Positions 36,252-45,193 of a stretch of 64,000 bases of DNA are shown here, piece after piece. The translations under genes were made by a program, and so were the position numbers. Positions within the stretch are counted from its first letter, which is position 1. Each line of letters begins with the position of its first letter. Source of the stretch: Bacteroidota bacterium (GTDB lineage: Bacteria; Bacteroidota; Bacteroidia; Chitinophagales; Chitinophagaceae). The notes below the pieces were generated by a model. It saw only the letters and a program-made list of their open reading frames with translations. It did not search any database and had not been told where the DNA came from. The stretch covers positions 67,924 to 131,923 of the forward strand of contig JAFAEM010000032.1 in the NCBI GenBank assembly GCA_023424015.1, written 5' to 3'.

Positions 36252-37799
36252 TTAATACCTCGCCGCTTCCCCCTTGCCCGGCGTGGAAGCCTTAATAAAC
36301 TCCCGGATATCCTCATTGGCGGTTTCCAGGTCCTGTTTGCGCAGGTACATCATATGGCCGCTGCGATAGCCCTTCCAGCTCAGGCGGTCCTTAAGTTTGC
36401 CCGCGGCATCCATCTGCCAGAGATTGTATTTGGCATTGAAATAATCGCAGGCGCCATCATAATAACCCGATTGCACCATCACATGCAGGAAGGGGTTCTG
36501 GGCCATGGCCTGGCGCAGGTTCTCACCCGTACGGTCGCCGCTGCGGTCCCAGGGGTGCACATTCCCAAACATCAGGTATTTCAGGTCGGTTTTATAGTTG
36601 AGCTCGTTGCGGAGATACATATTGATAGCAGGAGTAAACGAATGCAGCCAGGAAGTAAGCTCCGCGTTGAAATCGGGGCGCTCGCCGGCATCACCGCGGT
36701 CGATACCACGATAGCGGGAGTCGAGGCGGCCTACGGTAAATCCTTTATCGCGCAACAGTTCTTTCCAGAAAAAATTCAGGGGCACATCCAGGTTATGCTG
36801 CAGGATCACTTTGGCAGAAAGACCGGAATAACGCGCCATCTTTTCGGCGATCTGTTTTTTCTTTTCCTCACCCAGCGAACTGCCCAGGCTCATGGCCGGT
36901 ATCAGCTCATGAATGGTAAAGTTCTCCACCTCGGGCAGCATGTCGACCAGGTCTTTTTGTTGCAGATCGGCCGGCAATACTTTATGATCCCAGGCTGTGG
37001 CGGCAAAATAGGGGAGACGGAGCGCTGCTTCCACGGGGCCGCCACGTTCAATACCCAGGTCGGTTGGTGATACCAGGATCACCCCGTTCAGGTACATCCA
37101 TTGTGCATTCTGCAGCTCCAGCGCCAGGCCCGACACGCGGGTGGTGCCATAGCTTTCGCCGATCAGGTACTTGGGAGATGCCCAGCGGTCGTTGCGGGTT
37201 ACAAAAGTGTTAATCCACTCGGCCAGGTATTTTATATCGGCGCGTACACCAAAGAATTTGCTGCCCGGGATATCCTTGCTCACGGCTCTTGAATAACCAG
37301 TGTTCACCGGGTTGACAAATACGATATCGGCCACATCCAGGATCGAATATGGGTTTTCCCTGATACCATAGGGCTGCACGGGATATCCCTCATCATCAAT
37401 ATTAAGCAGGCGCGGACCTGTATAGGCAATATGCATCCACACAGAAGCCGAGCCTGGTCCGCCATTGAAGGAGATCACCAGTGGCCTGGAGGCCCGGTCC
37501 TTTACGTCGCTGCGTTCGTAATAGGTGTAAAATAAACCGGCGAGGGTCTTGCCCTCCTCATCCCATACGGGCATGGTACCGGTGGTGGCCTTGTAGGGGA
37601 TCCGCTGGCCTTTGATGGTTACCGCGTGATCGGTGACAACCGTTTTGTCGGGATTGAAAACTATGTTCGGGAGGCTGGTTTTTTCCTCCTTCACCGCCGG
37701 CTTTTCTTCCTGGCGGGGCTGAGGCGCGGCTGACCTCGGCTGTGCGGATAATCCGTTAAAAATGCTGGTAAGAAGAACAGCAAAAAGAAATTTTCTCAT
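36252..37799 (-). CDS. S10-family serine carboxypeptidase
   Basis: A 515-residue exported peptidase (signal FLFAVLLTSIFNGLSAQ). Catalytic Ser is in YLIGESYGTTR, Asp in YYDGACDYF and His in GYRSGHMMYL; oxyanion block SFNGGPGSASVW matches the S10 signature. Probably removes C-terminal residues from peptides in the periplasm. High GC gives long false ORFs on the plus strand. Divergent from the cytochrome lipoprotein gene. Confidence 0.93.
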   Translation of the reverse strand: MRKFLFAVLLTSIFNGLSAQPRSAAPQPRQEEKPAVKEEKTSLPNIVFNPDKTVVTDHAVTIKGQRIPYKATTGTMPVWDEEGKTLAGLFYTYYERSDVKDRASRPLVISFNGGPGSASVWMHIAYTGPRLLNIDDEGYPVQPYGIRENPYSILDVADIVFVNPVNTGYSRAVSKDIPGSKFFGVRADIKYLAEWINTFVTRNDRWASPKYLIGESYGTTRVSGLALELQNAQWMYLNGVILVSPTDLGIERGGPVEAALRLPYFAATAWDHKVLPADLQQKDLVDMLPEVENFTIHELIPAMSLGSSLGEEKKKQIAEKMARYSGLSAKVILQHNLDVPLNFFWKELLRDKGFTVGRLDSRYRGIDRGDAGERPDFNAELTSWLHSFTPAINMYLRNELNYKTDLKYLMFGNVHPWDRSGDRTGENLRQAMAQNPFLHVMVQSGYYDGACDYFNAKYNLWQMDAAGKLKDRLSWKGYRSGHMMYLRKQDLETANEDIREFIKASTPGKGEAARY

Positions 37800-37918
37800 G
37801 TAACTGCATTGGTTTTAAAACTTGAAAAATAGTAAGAGTGAATTTAAAGGTTTATTCGAGTATTTATTTCACCAAAAGGAAACTATTCGTATTTTAAGCC
37901 CAAAATATAAAATTCACC

Positions 37919-38269
37919 ATGCGAAAGTATCCAATCTTAATCCTGTTGACGGGGACTGTATTTGTGTTTTCCTATTGCAGCAGTTCCAAAAAAGCAGCAA
38001 AAGCCGAAGCGCCTAAAGTAGCTTATGAAAATAGTATCCAAACCCTTGTAGTTGGTAATTGCAGCCCCTGCCATATTCCTGAAAAAGGCGGTAAGAAAAA
38101 GGCCTATGACAACTTTGCCAACGTGAAAAGCGATATCGATGATATCATCCGTCGTATCGAAATGCAACCGCATGAAAGAGGATTCATGCCATTCAAGAAA
38201 GAAAAATTAAGCGATAGTACGATCGCTGTTTTCAAAAAATGGAAGGAAGACGGTTTACTTGAGAGATAG
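37919..38269 (+). CDS. Small c-type cytochrome lipoprotein
   Basis: A 116-residue lipoprotein (lipobox VFSYC, Cys20). The heme motif is CSPCH at about residues 52-56 and the likely axial Met is in GFMPFKKEKLSD near residue 94, the usual mono-heme c arrangement. Likely a periplasmic or membrane-bound electron carrier. Single gene with its own terminator at 38289-38328. Confidence 0.85.
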   Translation: MRKYPILILLTGTVFVFSYCSSSKKAAKAEAPKVAYENSIQTLVVGNCSPCHIPEKGGKKKAYDNFANVKSDIDDIIRRIEMQPHERGFMPFKKEKLSDSTIAVFKKWKEDGLLER

Positions 38270-38288
38270 ATATTAAGAATTCATAATA

Positions 38289-38328
38289 AATGGTGGGTGA
38301 TTTTAAAAGTCATCCACCATTTCTTTTT
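38289..38328 (+). terminator. Rho-independent terminator
   Basis: Twelve-bp stem AATGGTGGGTGA / TCATCCACCATT with one G-T pair and a TTTTAAAAG loop, followed by TTTCTTTTTT. It ends the cytochrome gene. Confidence 0.9.
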
Positions 38329-38588
38329 TACAGCAACCCTCCTTTTCTATCCGTACAAACTAAGCATACAGCTTTACGGCTTTATTGATGATTATGCAAC
38401 CGCTTTGGAGTCCTCCTATTAATTTTTATTATTATTCGACCGTCTTTGTGTAGGATAAACACTACAAGAACTTCTACATAAGTATTACAACTAAAAGAGG
38501 CAGGAATCTATTTTTTCCGGCCTGGTCATTTTGTTCCTTTACTAAACCAAACTAACCTTATTTATAAAATGTTTCATTTAACGTCCGT

Positions 38589-39458
38589 ATGCGTCAGCTA
38601 AAAATTTCCAAATCAATAACAAGCCGTGAATCGGCCAGCCTGGAAAAATATCTCCAGGAAATCGGTAAAGTACCCCTGCTTACGGCTGAGGAGGAAGTGC
38701 AGTTGATCAGGGCTGTAAAGAATGGCGACAAAACCGCCCTGGATAAGATCGTGAAAGCAAACCTTCGTTTTGTGGTCTCTGTAGCCAAGCAATACCAGGG
38801 CCAGGGACTTTCCCTTCCCGATCTGATTAATGAGGGTAATATTGGATTAATAAAGTCTGTTGATCGCTTCGACGATACAAGGGGATTTAAGTTTATTTCC
38901 TTTGCCGTGTGGTGGATTCGCCAAAGTATTATCAAGGCTCTGGCAGATCATGCGCGACTGGTACGATTGCCGCTGAATAAAGTGATCGCTGGGGGACGCA
39001 TTCGCAAAGCGGATTCATTGCTGGAACAGGAGTTGGAAAGATCTCCTTCAGCCGAGGAACTGGCAGAAGTGCTGGATATGGAATTGCATGAAGTAACCGC
39101 GCATCTCAATTCAAAAGATCATGTGAGCCTCGATACTCCATTTTCTGAAGATGAAGATGGCGGCAGCCTGCTTGATGTGCTGGAAAATCCAAATGTTGAT
39201 TGTACCGACCGCAAATTGGATCATGCGGAATCTTTAAAACAGGAGATCGACCGTACCCTGCAAATTCTTCCCGAGCGGCATAAGGAAATGCTTTGTTATT
39301 TCTACGGCATTGGGGTGGACTACCCGCTTAGTCTCGATGATATCGGGCGGCGTTATGATATCACCCCGGAACGAGTGCGGCAGATCAAAGACAAAGCGAT
39401 CAGCAAATTAAGATCCAGCCAGAATTTTGAACAACTCCGTGCTTATCTCGGTATTTAA
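38589..39458 (+). CDS. RNA polymerase sigma-70 factor (RpoD/SigA-like)
   Basis: A 289-residue short sigma factor of Bacteroidota type lacking region 1.1. Region 1.2 starts SASLEKYLQEIGKVPLL; region 2 has RFDDTRGFKFISFAVWWIRQ; region 4.2 has SLDDIGRRYDITPERVRQIKDKA. Several positions differ from the usual main sigma factor (ADHARLVRLPLNKVIAGGRI; DYPLSLDDIG), so it may be a paralogue rather than the sole housekeeping factor. Confidence 0.9.
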   Translation: MRQLKISKSITSRESASLEKYLQEIGKVPLLTAEEEVQLIRAVKNGDKTALDKIVKANLRFVVSVAKQYQGQGLSLPDLINEGNIGLIKSVDRFDDTRGFKFISFAVWWIRQSIIKALADHARLVRLPLNKVIAGGRIRKADSLLEQELERSPSAEELAEVLDMELHEVTAHLNSKDHVSLDTPFSEDEDGGSLLDVLENPNVDCTDRKLDHAESLKQEIDRTLQILPERHKEMLCYFYGIGVDYPLSLDDIGRRYDITPERVRQIKDKAISKLRSSQNFEQLRAYLGI

Positions 39459-39480
39459 TTTATTTCTTCTGATAAACTTA

Positions 39481-39502
39481 AAAAGGCCCTCCCGGGCCTT
39501 TT
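39481..39502 (+). terminator. Rho-independent terminator of sigma factor gene
   Basis: Perfect 9-bp stem AAAAGGCCC / GGGCCTTTT with loop TCCC. The A/T ends allow use from both strands, so it may also end the T9SS cargo gene at 39532 on the minus strand. Confidence 0.88.
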
Positions 39503-39531
39503 ACTTTTACGATAAGGTTTAATGGAAATGA

Positions 39532-40524
39532 TCAGATCTTGACATAGCGAAGGGTAGTAGCCTCGCCTGTGGATTTATCTTTTATACGCAGGAAATAAAC
39601 ACCCCTGGTCATAGCTGGTAATTCAACTGTAGCATTGGTCAGTCCGGTTGAATGCACCATCGCACCAGCAGCATTGATAATGGATAATTCCTGGTTACGA
39701 TATTCACTTATCCCGTTAAGAGTGATCCTATTGCCCGTATTCGGAACCGGAAATACAGAGACGCTGCCGCGGTTCGATTCGATTCTTACCGACCTTGTTT
39801 CTGAGTAAGTAGTGTTTCCATTAAAATCGGTCTGCCTGATCCTGTAATAAGAAGTACCGCTTACTGGTGAGTCGTCTATTGCCTCATAATTATTAAGGTC
39901 CGTTGAGTTGCCAGCGCCTTTTAACTTCTTTATAGCTGTCCAGTTGTCCTGGTTAGTTGAACGCTCCACAGTGAAATAATCATTATCCGTTTCAGTCGCT
40001 GTCTGCCAGTTGAGCTTTACTTTTTTGCCCTCTTCGCGTGTTGTAAAACTTACCATTTTCACCGGCAGAATAGAGGCATAGGCAAATGAAATCACCTGGT
40101 GGTTGATCCCGTCACCATTGATAGTGATTTCGATGGATTTAAAGTTCATAGTTGAAACCGTTGCAGTCGCACAATCACTTTCCTGTCTCCAGGCACGGCC
40201 TGTTGTCCTGGTAGTGCCTGTAGCTGCTTTTTTTGGCAAATTAAAGAACAGAGAACTGCGGTCATTTATAATGGTTCCTTGTAAAGTGTATAGATTTTTT
40301 GGTGCGTTATCACCTGTGATGGTGATAATATACTCAAGCTCTACATCATAATTATATCCCCAGGTACAGCTGTTACTGTTGCCGTGTACAATCAGCTCGA
40401 CTGGTGCAACATATATATTAACACTGTAGCCCTTTGTAGACTGGATACTTATTTGAGAAAACAATGAGTGTGTGGAAAGACTAAATACAAGCAGTAAAGC
40501 TGATAAGCGTAAAGTTAGTTTCAT
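39532..40524 (-). CDS. Secreted protein with T9SS type A sorting domain
   Basis: A 330-residue exported protein. Signal peptide 1-24 (LRLSALLLVFSLSTHSLFSQ), an uncharacterised beta domain (25-155), a fibronectin-III-like domain with the common VKLNWQTATETDNDYFTVER block (about 167-250), and the C-terminal sorting signal (VSVFPVPNTG ... VYFLRI ... LRYVKI). It should cross the outer membrane by type IX secretion. Cargo function unknown. Confidence 0.88.
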   Translation of the reverse strand: MKLTLRLSALLLVFSLSTHSLFSQISIQSTKGYSVNIYVAPVELIVHGNSNSCTWGYNYDVELEYIITITGDNAPKNLYTLQGTIINDRSSLFFNLPKKAATGTTRTTGRAWRQESDCATATVSTMNFKSIEITINGDGINHQVISFAYASILPVKMVSFTTREEGKKVKLNWQTATETDNDYFTVERSTNQDNWTAIKKLKGAGNSTDLNNYEAIDDSPVSGTSYYRIRQTDFNGNTTYSETRSVRIESNRGSVSVFPVPNTGNRITLNGISEYRNQELSIINAAGAMVHSTGLTNATVELPAMTRGVYFLRIKDKSTGEATTLRYVKI

Positions 40525-40857
40525 GGGTTGGGATTGTTGTTATTAAATCGGAGGCAAAACAAGGTAAAACTCCGCTGGATTCATAGTATTTTCTGCAATT
40601 TATTTTCGGATTTTTTCAGTTTAGAGTTAATTAATTAATAATCATTATATTACAAAATATAAATTTTTCTAAATCATCAAATGTTAAGAGTTTAGGCTTA
40701 CACGTTCTAAGTGTTTACCATTAGAAATGTGAAACTGAAAACTACCGATTTTATTGCCCGGCAGCCCTTATTTCATTAAATTCTAATGCGATAGCTCGTA
40801 TTTTTTCGCATCCTGGTTCGTAAAAACTGAAGGGATTTGTTGGTCGATGCAGGTCGT
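40525..40857. other. AT-rich intergenic region
   Basis: About 330 bp between two minus-strand genes. It holds the promoter of the T9SS cargo gene but no ORF, hairpin or repeat that I can support. Confidence 0.5.
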
Positions 40858-41484
40858 TTAACGGCCTTTTTGGTGGGTATAAACTTTTATTGAAACCAGG
40901 CTAAACCAGAGCAGGAAAGCCAGGAAACTGATCTTCTGGATAACGGGTAATGCCCCGATCCAGGTTTTGGTGTAATATACATAGGTGTTGAGCAGCGCCA
41001 GCAGCAGGCAAAGGATGCCGGAGATTATAAAGCCCCAAAAACGAAGATAATACATCCCCCATAAAGTAAGCAGCATGGACAACAGACCAAGCGATACGGA
41101 TGCATTGATAACCGTATCGTGATTGCCTACCTGTAGGAACGCAAGTACGCCCATCGAGAGAATGCCCGAGACGCGGATCGCGGTCTTTATCCATTTGGGA
41201 ATATCTAAAATGAGTGGTACGAAATAGGAATAGAGCGCGATGCTGATACAAAGCACTGCCATCGCAGCGATCGCAATGGTTCTGGCTGTATTCTGCAATC
41301 CGTTTTCGGCGTTATGTGCCAGCAGGTCACACCAATAATTCTGCATCCAGCTGAATCCAACTGAACTACGGTCGACTTCTGATCCTCCGGGGTATTGTAA
41401 TACGGCCACCAGATAAAGCAATACATACAGGCAGAATCCAAAAGCAGGCAGAAGTAAAATGCTATGTCGGGAAGGTGATTTCAA
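40858..41484 (-). CDS. DUF998-like membrane protein
   Basis: A 208-residue membrane protein with six predicted helices. The N-terminal YPGGSEVD and FSWMQNYWCDLL block and the later FLQVGNHD are like DUF998 proteins. The start codon is TTG, 2 nt after the stop of the GNAT gene; no ATG is available nearby. Function unknown. Confidence 0.7.
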   Translation of the reverse strand: MKSPSRHSILLLPAFGFCLYVLLYLVAVLQYPGGSEVDRSSVGFSWMQNYWCDLLAHNAENGLQNTARTIAIAAMAVLCISIALYSYFVPLILDIPKWIKTAIRVSGILSMGVLAFLQVGNHDTVINASVSLGLLSMLLTLWGMYYLRFWGFIISGILCLLLALLNTYVYYTKTWIGALPVIQKISFLAFLLWFSLVSIKVYTHQKGR

Positions 41485-41486
41485 TT

Positions 41487-41951
41487 CTATTGTAATTTCT
41501 TTTCAAGGCATAGCGCGGTATCGTCCCCAATCCATTTACCATACACCGGCGTAGGACTAAATCCTTCTTTATCATAAAAACGTATGGCTTCCGGTTGTGG
41601 GGTCCCTGTCCTCAATTTGATCAGCTCGAAATTTTTCTCCCTGGCAAAGGCCTCCAGGTGCATCAGCAACTCGTGTGCGATACCGGTGCCCCGGGCTGAT
41701 GGAGCAACATACATCATATCAAGTTCTGCTTCCGTGTCAGAAAGCGGAGATATCGCGATACTGCCTACCGGCTGATCATTGATGAATGCCAGCCAGAATT
41801 GCGAACGCGGCCCGGTAAATGCCGCTACTGAAAAAGGCATTGGAGCTTCAAACCCATAACGTATCTGTATCTCATCCCAAAGCGCGGTCATTATGCTGTT
41901 TGCCGCTGGGGAAGCAGGATCGGCCGGCGATATGGATACTTTGGTCATCAT
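41487..41951 (-). CDS. GNAT-family N-acetyltransferase
   Basis: A 154-residue acetyltransferase. The acetyl-CoA site is MYVAPSARGTGIAHELLMHLE (about 79-99) and AIRFYDKEGF is the C-terminal block of the fold. Substrate unknown. Lies between the retropepsin-like protease and the DUF998-like gene on the same strand, with very short gaps. Confidence 0.88.
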   Translation of the reverse strand: MMTKVSISPADPASPAANSIMTALWDEIQIRYGFEAPMPFSVAAFTGPRSQFWLAFINDQPVGSIAISPLSDTEAELDMMYVAPSARGTGIAHELLMHLEAFAREKNFELIKLRTGTPQPEAIRFYDKEGFSPTPVYGKWIGDDTALCLEKKLQ

Positions 41952-41974
41952 GTTATAAAGTGTAACAATAGATT

Positions 41975-43252
41975 TTATTCAAACCAGATAAACATCGATT
42001 CAAAATTGAGCGTCATTTTTTCGAACTGACCGATCAGGTCCTGTCCAAAATTACCGGTGAAATGGTTTTCTTCTTTTAAACTTTCTTTCAGCAGTTCTAC
42101 CGAATCGAGCCGGATCAACCTGTTACTGATGGTGGTTGCAAATGGAACCCGGTAACCTTTTATGGTTGTATGTCCGCCGGCGCCACCAAACCTGATATCT
42201 GTTTCCGGAAAATTCGCGACAATACTGTCTTTGTGCTTTTTGAAATAATTGTCATAAAGCATCGTTGAATTTGCACCGGAATCGAAAGTAAAATTTCCTT
42301 CGTCAAGCCTGATAACGGGTGTCAGGAAACTAAGCGCCATATTTTGCTCTTGATGCGTCGATCTTTGAGAAGGTACGATAAACTCGCCGCTGCGGGTGAG
42401 TTGTACTTCCTTCATCGCTTCGATCACGGGAAAGCCGATGATACCATTGATTTGAAACGGGATCTGCCGTATGGCAAGGGCTTCATCCGGCATCACCAGG
42501 AAGACGGCATTTTTCACAATAATATCACCGAGGCTGAACTCAGGGCATACCCCGATCTTTGATTTAACTTTATTGCCGGTGATAGAACCCACGTCGATCA
42601 CGGTGGTATCCATGATTTGCATCTTCAGTTTCCGGGCGGTAGATTCAGTCACCGTGGAGAAATTCGCACCGGTGTCAAAAATAAAATCCATCACCAGTGA
42701 ATCAAGTCTTAGTACCAGGTTCTGTAACCCAAGCCGGTCCCGTTTAAGTTTTAGTACTGTATGATCTTTGATGATCACTTGTTGTGCTGGTTGTCCAACG
42801 AGCGCTGCCCAGATCTTTTTCGTGTTCTCATAGTCCTGTATATCTTCTTCTTTCATCTGGCTTTTGTAACCAGTCAGCATTTCATGCATGGCTTCGTCAG
42901 CATCTTTGTATTCGAAAAGCTTCGAATGGTTCATTTGCCGGGTACGTAATAACTTGTATTTATCCTTGTCCGAGAGTTTCGCATCGTAAAAATCAAATAG
43001 CGAATCAATTTTGCGATTCGAAGCGGCGAGCCTGTTGAAGACATTGTCAATCCCCGCGCCCAGTTTTAAGCGATGAAATTCCTGCAGACTGTCCCGGGCT
43101 ATCTGATATTTATCACGGGCAATGAAATAATCGTTTACCTGTAAGAGTGAATCAATTTCATGGTAGACTCGAAGTGATACTTTTTCTGAGAGACCTGGTG
43201 AATGACATGCGCTTATTAGAAACAATAGGAGGGCGTATAACATTTTTCTCAT
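41975..43252 (-). CDS. Retropepsin-like aspartic protease, lipoprotein
   Basis: A 425-residue protein with a lipoprotein signal (LYALLLFLISAC), a helical N-terminal part (25-150) and two aspartic protease halves: FIFDTGANFSTVTES (about 191) and FTFDSGANSTMLYD (about 325). Each gives one catalytic Asp, so the enzyme may be active as a monomer. Substrate unknown; envelope location inferred. Confidence 0.85.
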   Translation of the reverse strand: MRKMLYALLLFLISACHSPGLSEKVSLRVYHEIDSLLQVNDYFIARDKYQIARDSLQEFHRLKLGAGIDNVFNRLAASNRKIDSLFDFYDAKLSDKDKYKLLRTRQMNHSKLFEYKDADEAMHEMLTGYKSQMKEEDIQDYENTKKIWAALVGQPAQQVIIKDHTVLKLKRDRLGLQNLVLRLDSLVMDFIFDTGANFSTVTESTARKLKMQIMDTTVIDVGSITGNKVKSKIGVCPEFSLGDIIVKNAVFLVMPDEALAIRQIPFQINGIIGFPVIEAMKEVQLTRSGEFIVPSQRSTHQEQNMALSFLTPVIRLDEGNFTFDSGANSTMLYDNYFKKHKDSIVANFPETDIRFGGAGGHTTIKGYRVPFATTISNRLIRLDSVELLKESLKEENHFTGNFGQDLIGQFEKMTLNFESMFIWFE

Positions 43253-43352
43253 AGCCTGTTATTTGCAGGCATGGAATATAAGCAATTTTGATGTTTGGAA
43301 AATGATAAAACCGTTTGAATTGAAGCTGTTTCGATCTTTGGTAAAAAAAAGA

Positions 43353-43484
43353 GGCTGATTCAAAGAATTTGCCGGGAAGGAGGGGAGGCAGGAAGATGTT
43401 ATTGCTTGAATAACTTTTTTCGGCCTCAGGTTTGTCAGTCAACTTTAATATTCCCCGTACACAAAATACAATACTGAATCAGCC
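43353..43484 (-). terminator. Terminator-like arms with a 112-nt loop
   Basis: GGCTGATTCA at 43353-43362 and TGAATCAGCC at 43475-43484 are perfect 10-bp inverted arms; on the minus strand the second arm is followed by CTCTTTTTTTT. The loop is unusually long and holds a smaller GTTATT / AATAAC hairpin. It lies 13 nt after the gene at 43498-43854 and probably ends it. Confidence 0.5.
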
Positions 43485-43497
43485 CCTGGGAAGGAAC

Positions 43498-43854
43498 TTA
43501 ATATCCTTTCGGTTTTTCTGCTTTCTTTTTTTCCATCAGGGCAGTATATTTAGTTTGCTGCTCAGGTGTCAGAAACTCGAATATCTTTGCCTGTTTTTCT
43601 TTTTTCAGTTCCATCTTTTTTTCTTTTTGAGCTTCTTTACCCAGGCTGGCATCTTTTTTCAATTCTTCGAATTTTCCTTCATACTCTTTACTAACGGCAT
43701 CATACTTTTGAATTTGTTCTTCAGTCAGGTTCAGCTCAGTCTTTACTTTTTTATCCCATTCTTTTGCATCCTCTTTCATTTCTTTTGCGGGCTGGGCCAT
43801 AGCGGCACCGGCAATCATACCGGACATCAGCAAAGTCAGCATAAACTTTTTCAT
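43498..43854 (-). CDS. Exported Lys/Glu-rich helical protein (Spy/LTXXQ-like)
   Basis: A 118-residue protein; the start at 43854 gives a normal signal peptide (KKFMLTLLMSGMIAGAAMAQ). The mature part is almost all charged helix with two LTxEQ-type motifs (LNLTEEQIQKYD and FLTPEQQTKY), like periplasmic Spy/CpxP-type or DUF4890 proteins. A chaperone-like or stress role is possible by family. Confidence 0.8.
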   Translation of the reverse strand: MKKFMLTLLMSGMIAGAAMAQPAKEMKEDAKEWDKKVKTELNLTEEQIQKYDAVSKEYEGKFEELKKDASLGKEAQKEKKMELKKEKQAKIFEFLTPEQQTKYTALMEKKKAEKPKGY

Positions 43855-43974
43855 AAAATAGCTTTTGTGGTTAAAAATGATTGTGAACCCTGGGAGGAAG
43901 TTGATGCGGCTGGTAATCGGGCACAATTTTTATGCCACCTGAAACATCATCGACTGTTATTTTATGAACGGGGG

Positions 43975-44358
43975 TTATAATACGAGCTGCTCAAACAATT
44001 GGTGAAGCGCTTCATCCGGTTTATTGCAAAAACCCGGGTGAACTTTGGAGGGCTGTACGACGGTGCTCCGGGTGGCAGTCAGCCAGCGGAAGCGGGACGC
44101 CATTTCCATCTGTCCGATCGGGCCGCTGCCGGGCGCACCCTTGCAGATCCTCTCAATAGAGTGAAGGTGTTCTTCCACTTCTTTGATATCGAGGTTTTCT
44201 GAAAGGGCCGCGAATTTTTTAGCATCAACGTGGTAAAGCATTTGCAGGAATTGCTGATCCCTGGCATAGAGGATCACGCCCACGTTCATAAACTCCTCGC
44301 GTTCTACACGTGGCACAACCCGTATGACAGCATATTCAAATAGTTGTTTTCCTGGCAT
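43975..44358 (-). CDS. DUF3037 family protein
   Basis: A 127-residue cytoplasmic protein with the DUF3037 pattern FEYAVIRVVPRVEREEFMNVGVILYARDQ. Function unknown. Its start overlaps the end of the HipA-like kinase gene by 23 nt, a pairing seen in many bacteria, so the two proteins probably work together. Confidence 0.88.
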   Translation of the reverse strand: MPGKQLFEYAVIRVVPRVEREEFMNVGVILYARDQQFLQMLYHVDAKKFAALSENLDIKEVEEHLHSIERICKGAPGSGPIGQMEMASRFRWLTATRSTVVQPSKVHPGFCNKPDEALHQLFEQLVL

Positions 44359-45133
44359 ATTGTGCTTCTTTTAGAAAAATACCGGATGAGTTTAGGCGGG
44401 TGATCAGAAACTGTATATAAACATTTCGTTTTTCCTGTGTAGGTATATTGGGTGCATCAGCCTCCAGCCATTCTTCCGGTACCAGCGAAACGATGTCACG
44501 GATCAGTCGTTCGTCAAGATGGCGGTGCGATAGCTCGTCGGCTTTCTCCAGTTCGCTGGCCCAGGGCAATAATACATGATCTTTTACGAGTGCAAACGGA
44601 CGGCTGGCCTGCTCTTCCCAGTTGTCCCAGGCATGATGAAAATACAAAGCAGCGCCATGATCGATCAACCAAAGCTCTTTATTCCAGGTGAGCATATTGG
44701 TATTGCGGGCTGTGCGGTCTACGTTGGTGATCAGACAATCCAGCCAAACCACTTTTGACGCCAGCAGCGGATCGAGCCTGGTTACAGTAGGATCAAAAGA
44801 AATAGCTCCCGAAAGATAGTGAAGCCCCAGGTTCAAACCCGTACTGAATTTGAGCAGGTCCTGGATCTCCTCGTCGGGTTCCGTGCGACCAAATGCTTCG
44901 TCAACGCTGGCAAAAACGATCTCGGGTACTTTAAATCCCAATGCCCGCGCAATCTCACCACCGATAAGTTCGGCGATCAGGGCTTTGATACCCTGTCCCG
45001 CACCCCTGAACTTCAAAACATATAGAAAACCATCATCCGCCTCTACTATCGCGGGCAGTGAACCACCTTCGCGCAATGGAACGACGTATCTGATGACATT
45101 GACCGTGCGAGGTTGTGAAATGATGGAATTCAT
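44336..45133 (-). CDS. HipA-like kinase family protein
   Basis: A 265-residue protein of the HipA-like kinase fold. N-terminal GQGIKALIAELIGGEIARALG, catalytic loop region LDCLITNVDRTARNTNML and metal-binding LIDHGAALYFH (about 171-181) are intact. ATG at 45133 is used; a TTG three codons earlier is possible. Shorter than E. coli HipA and without a HipB-like gene beside it; instead it overlaps DUF3037. Target unknown. Confidence 0.82.
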   Translation of the reverse strand: MNSIISQPRTVNVIRYVVPLREGGSLPAIVEADDGFLYVLKFRGAGQGIKALIAELIGGEIARALGFKVPEIVFASVDEAFGRTEPDEEIQDLLKFSTGLNLGLHYLSGAISFDPTVTRLDPLLASKVVWLDCLITNVDRTARNTNMLTWNKELWLIDHGAALYFHHAWDNWEEQASRPFALVKDHVLLPWASELEKADELSHRHLDERLIRDIVSLVPEEWLEADAPNIPTQEKRNVYIQFLITRLNSSGIFLKEAQYARKTTI

Positions 45134-45193
45134 GCACGGCAAATATAAATCTTATAAGTTGAGGCCAGGGTAAGCGCTATTTTTCAATGCAAA

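Noticed and set aside
36231..37070. Plus-strand ORF of 279 codons
   Set aside because: It lies fully antisense to the S10 peptidase gene, which has signal peptide and catalytic motifs; the ORF has no domain and reflects the GC-rich codons of the real gene.
43432..43980. Plus-strand ORF rich in Phe and Leu
   Set aside because: It is the antisense of the Lys/Glu-rich exported protein at 43498-43854; Lys codons read backwards give Phe.
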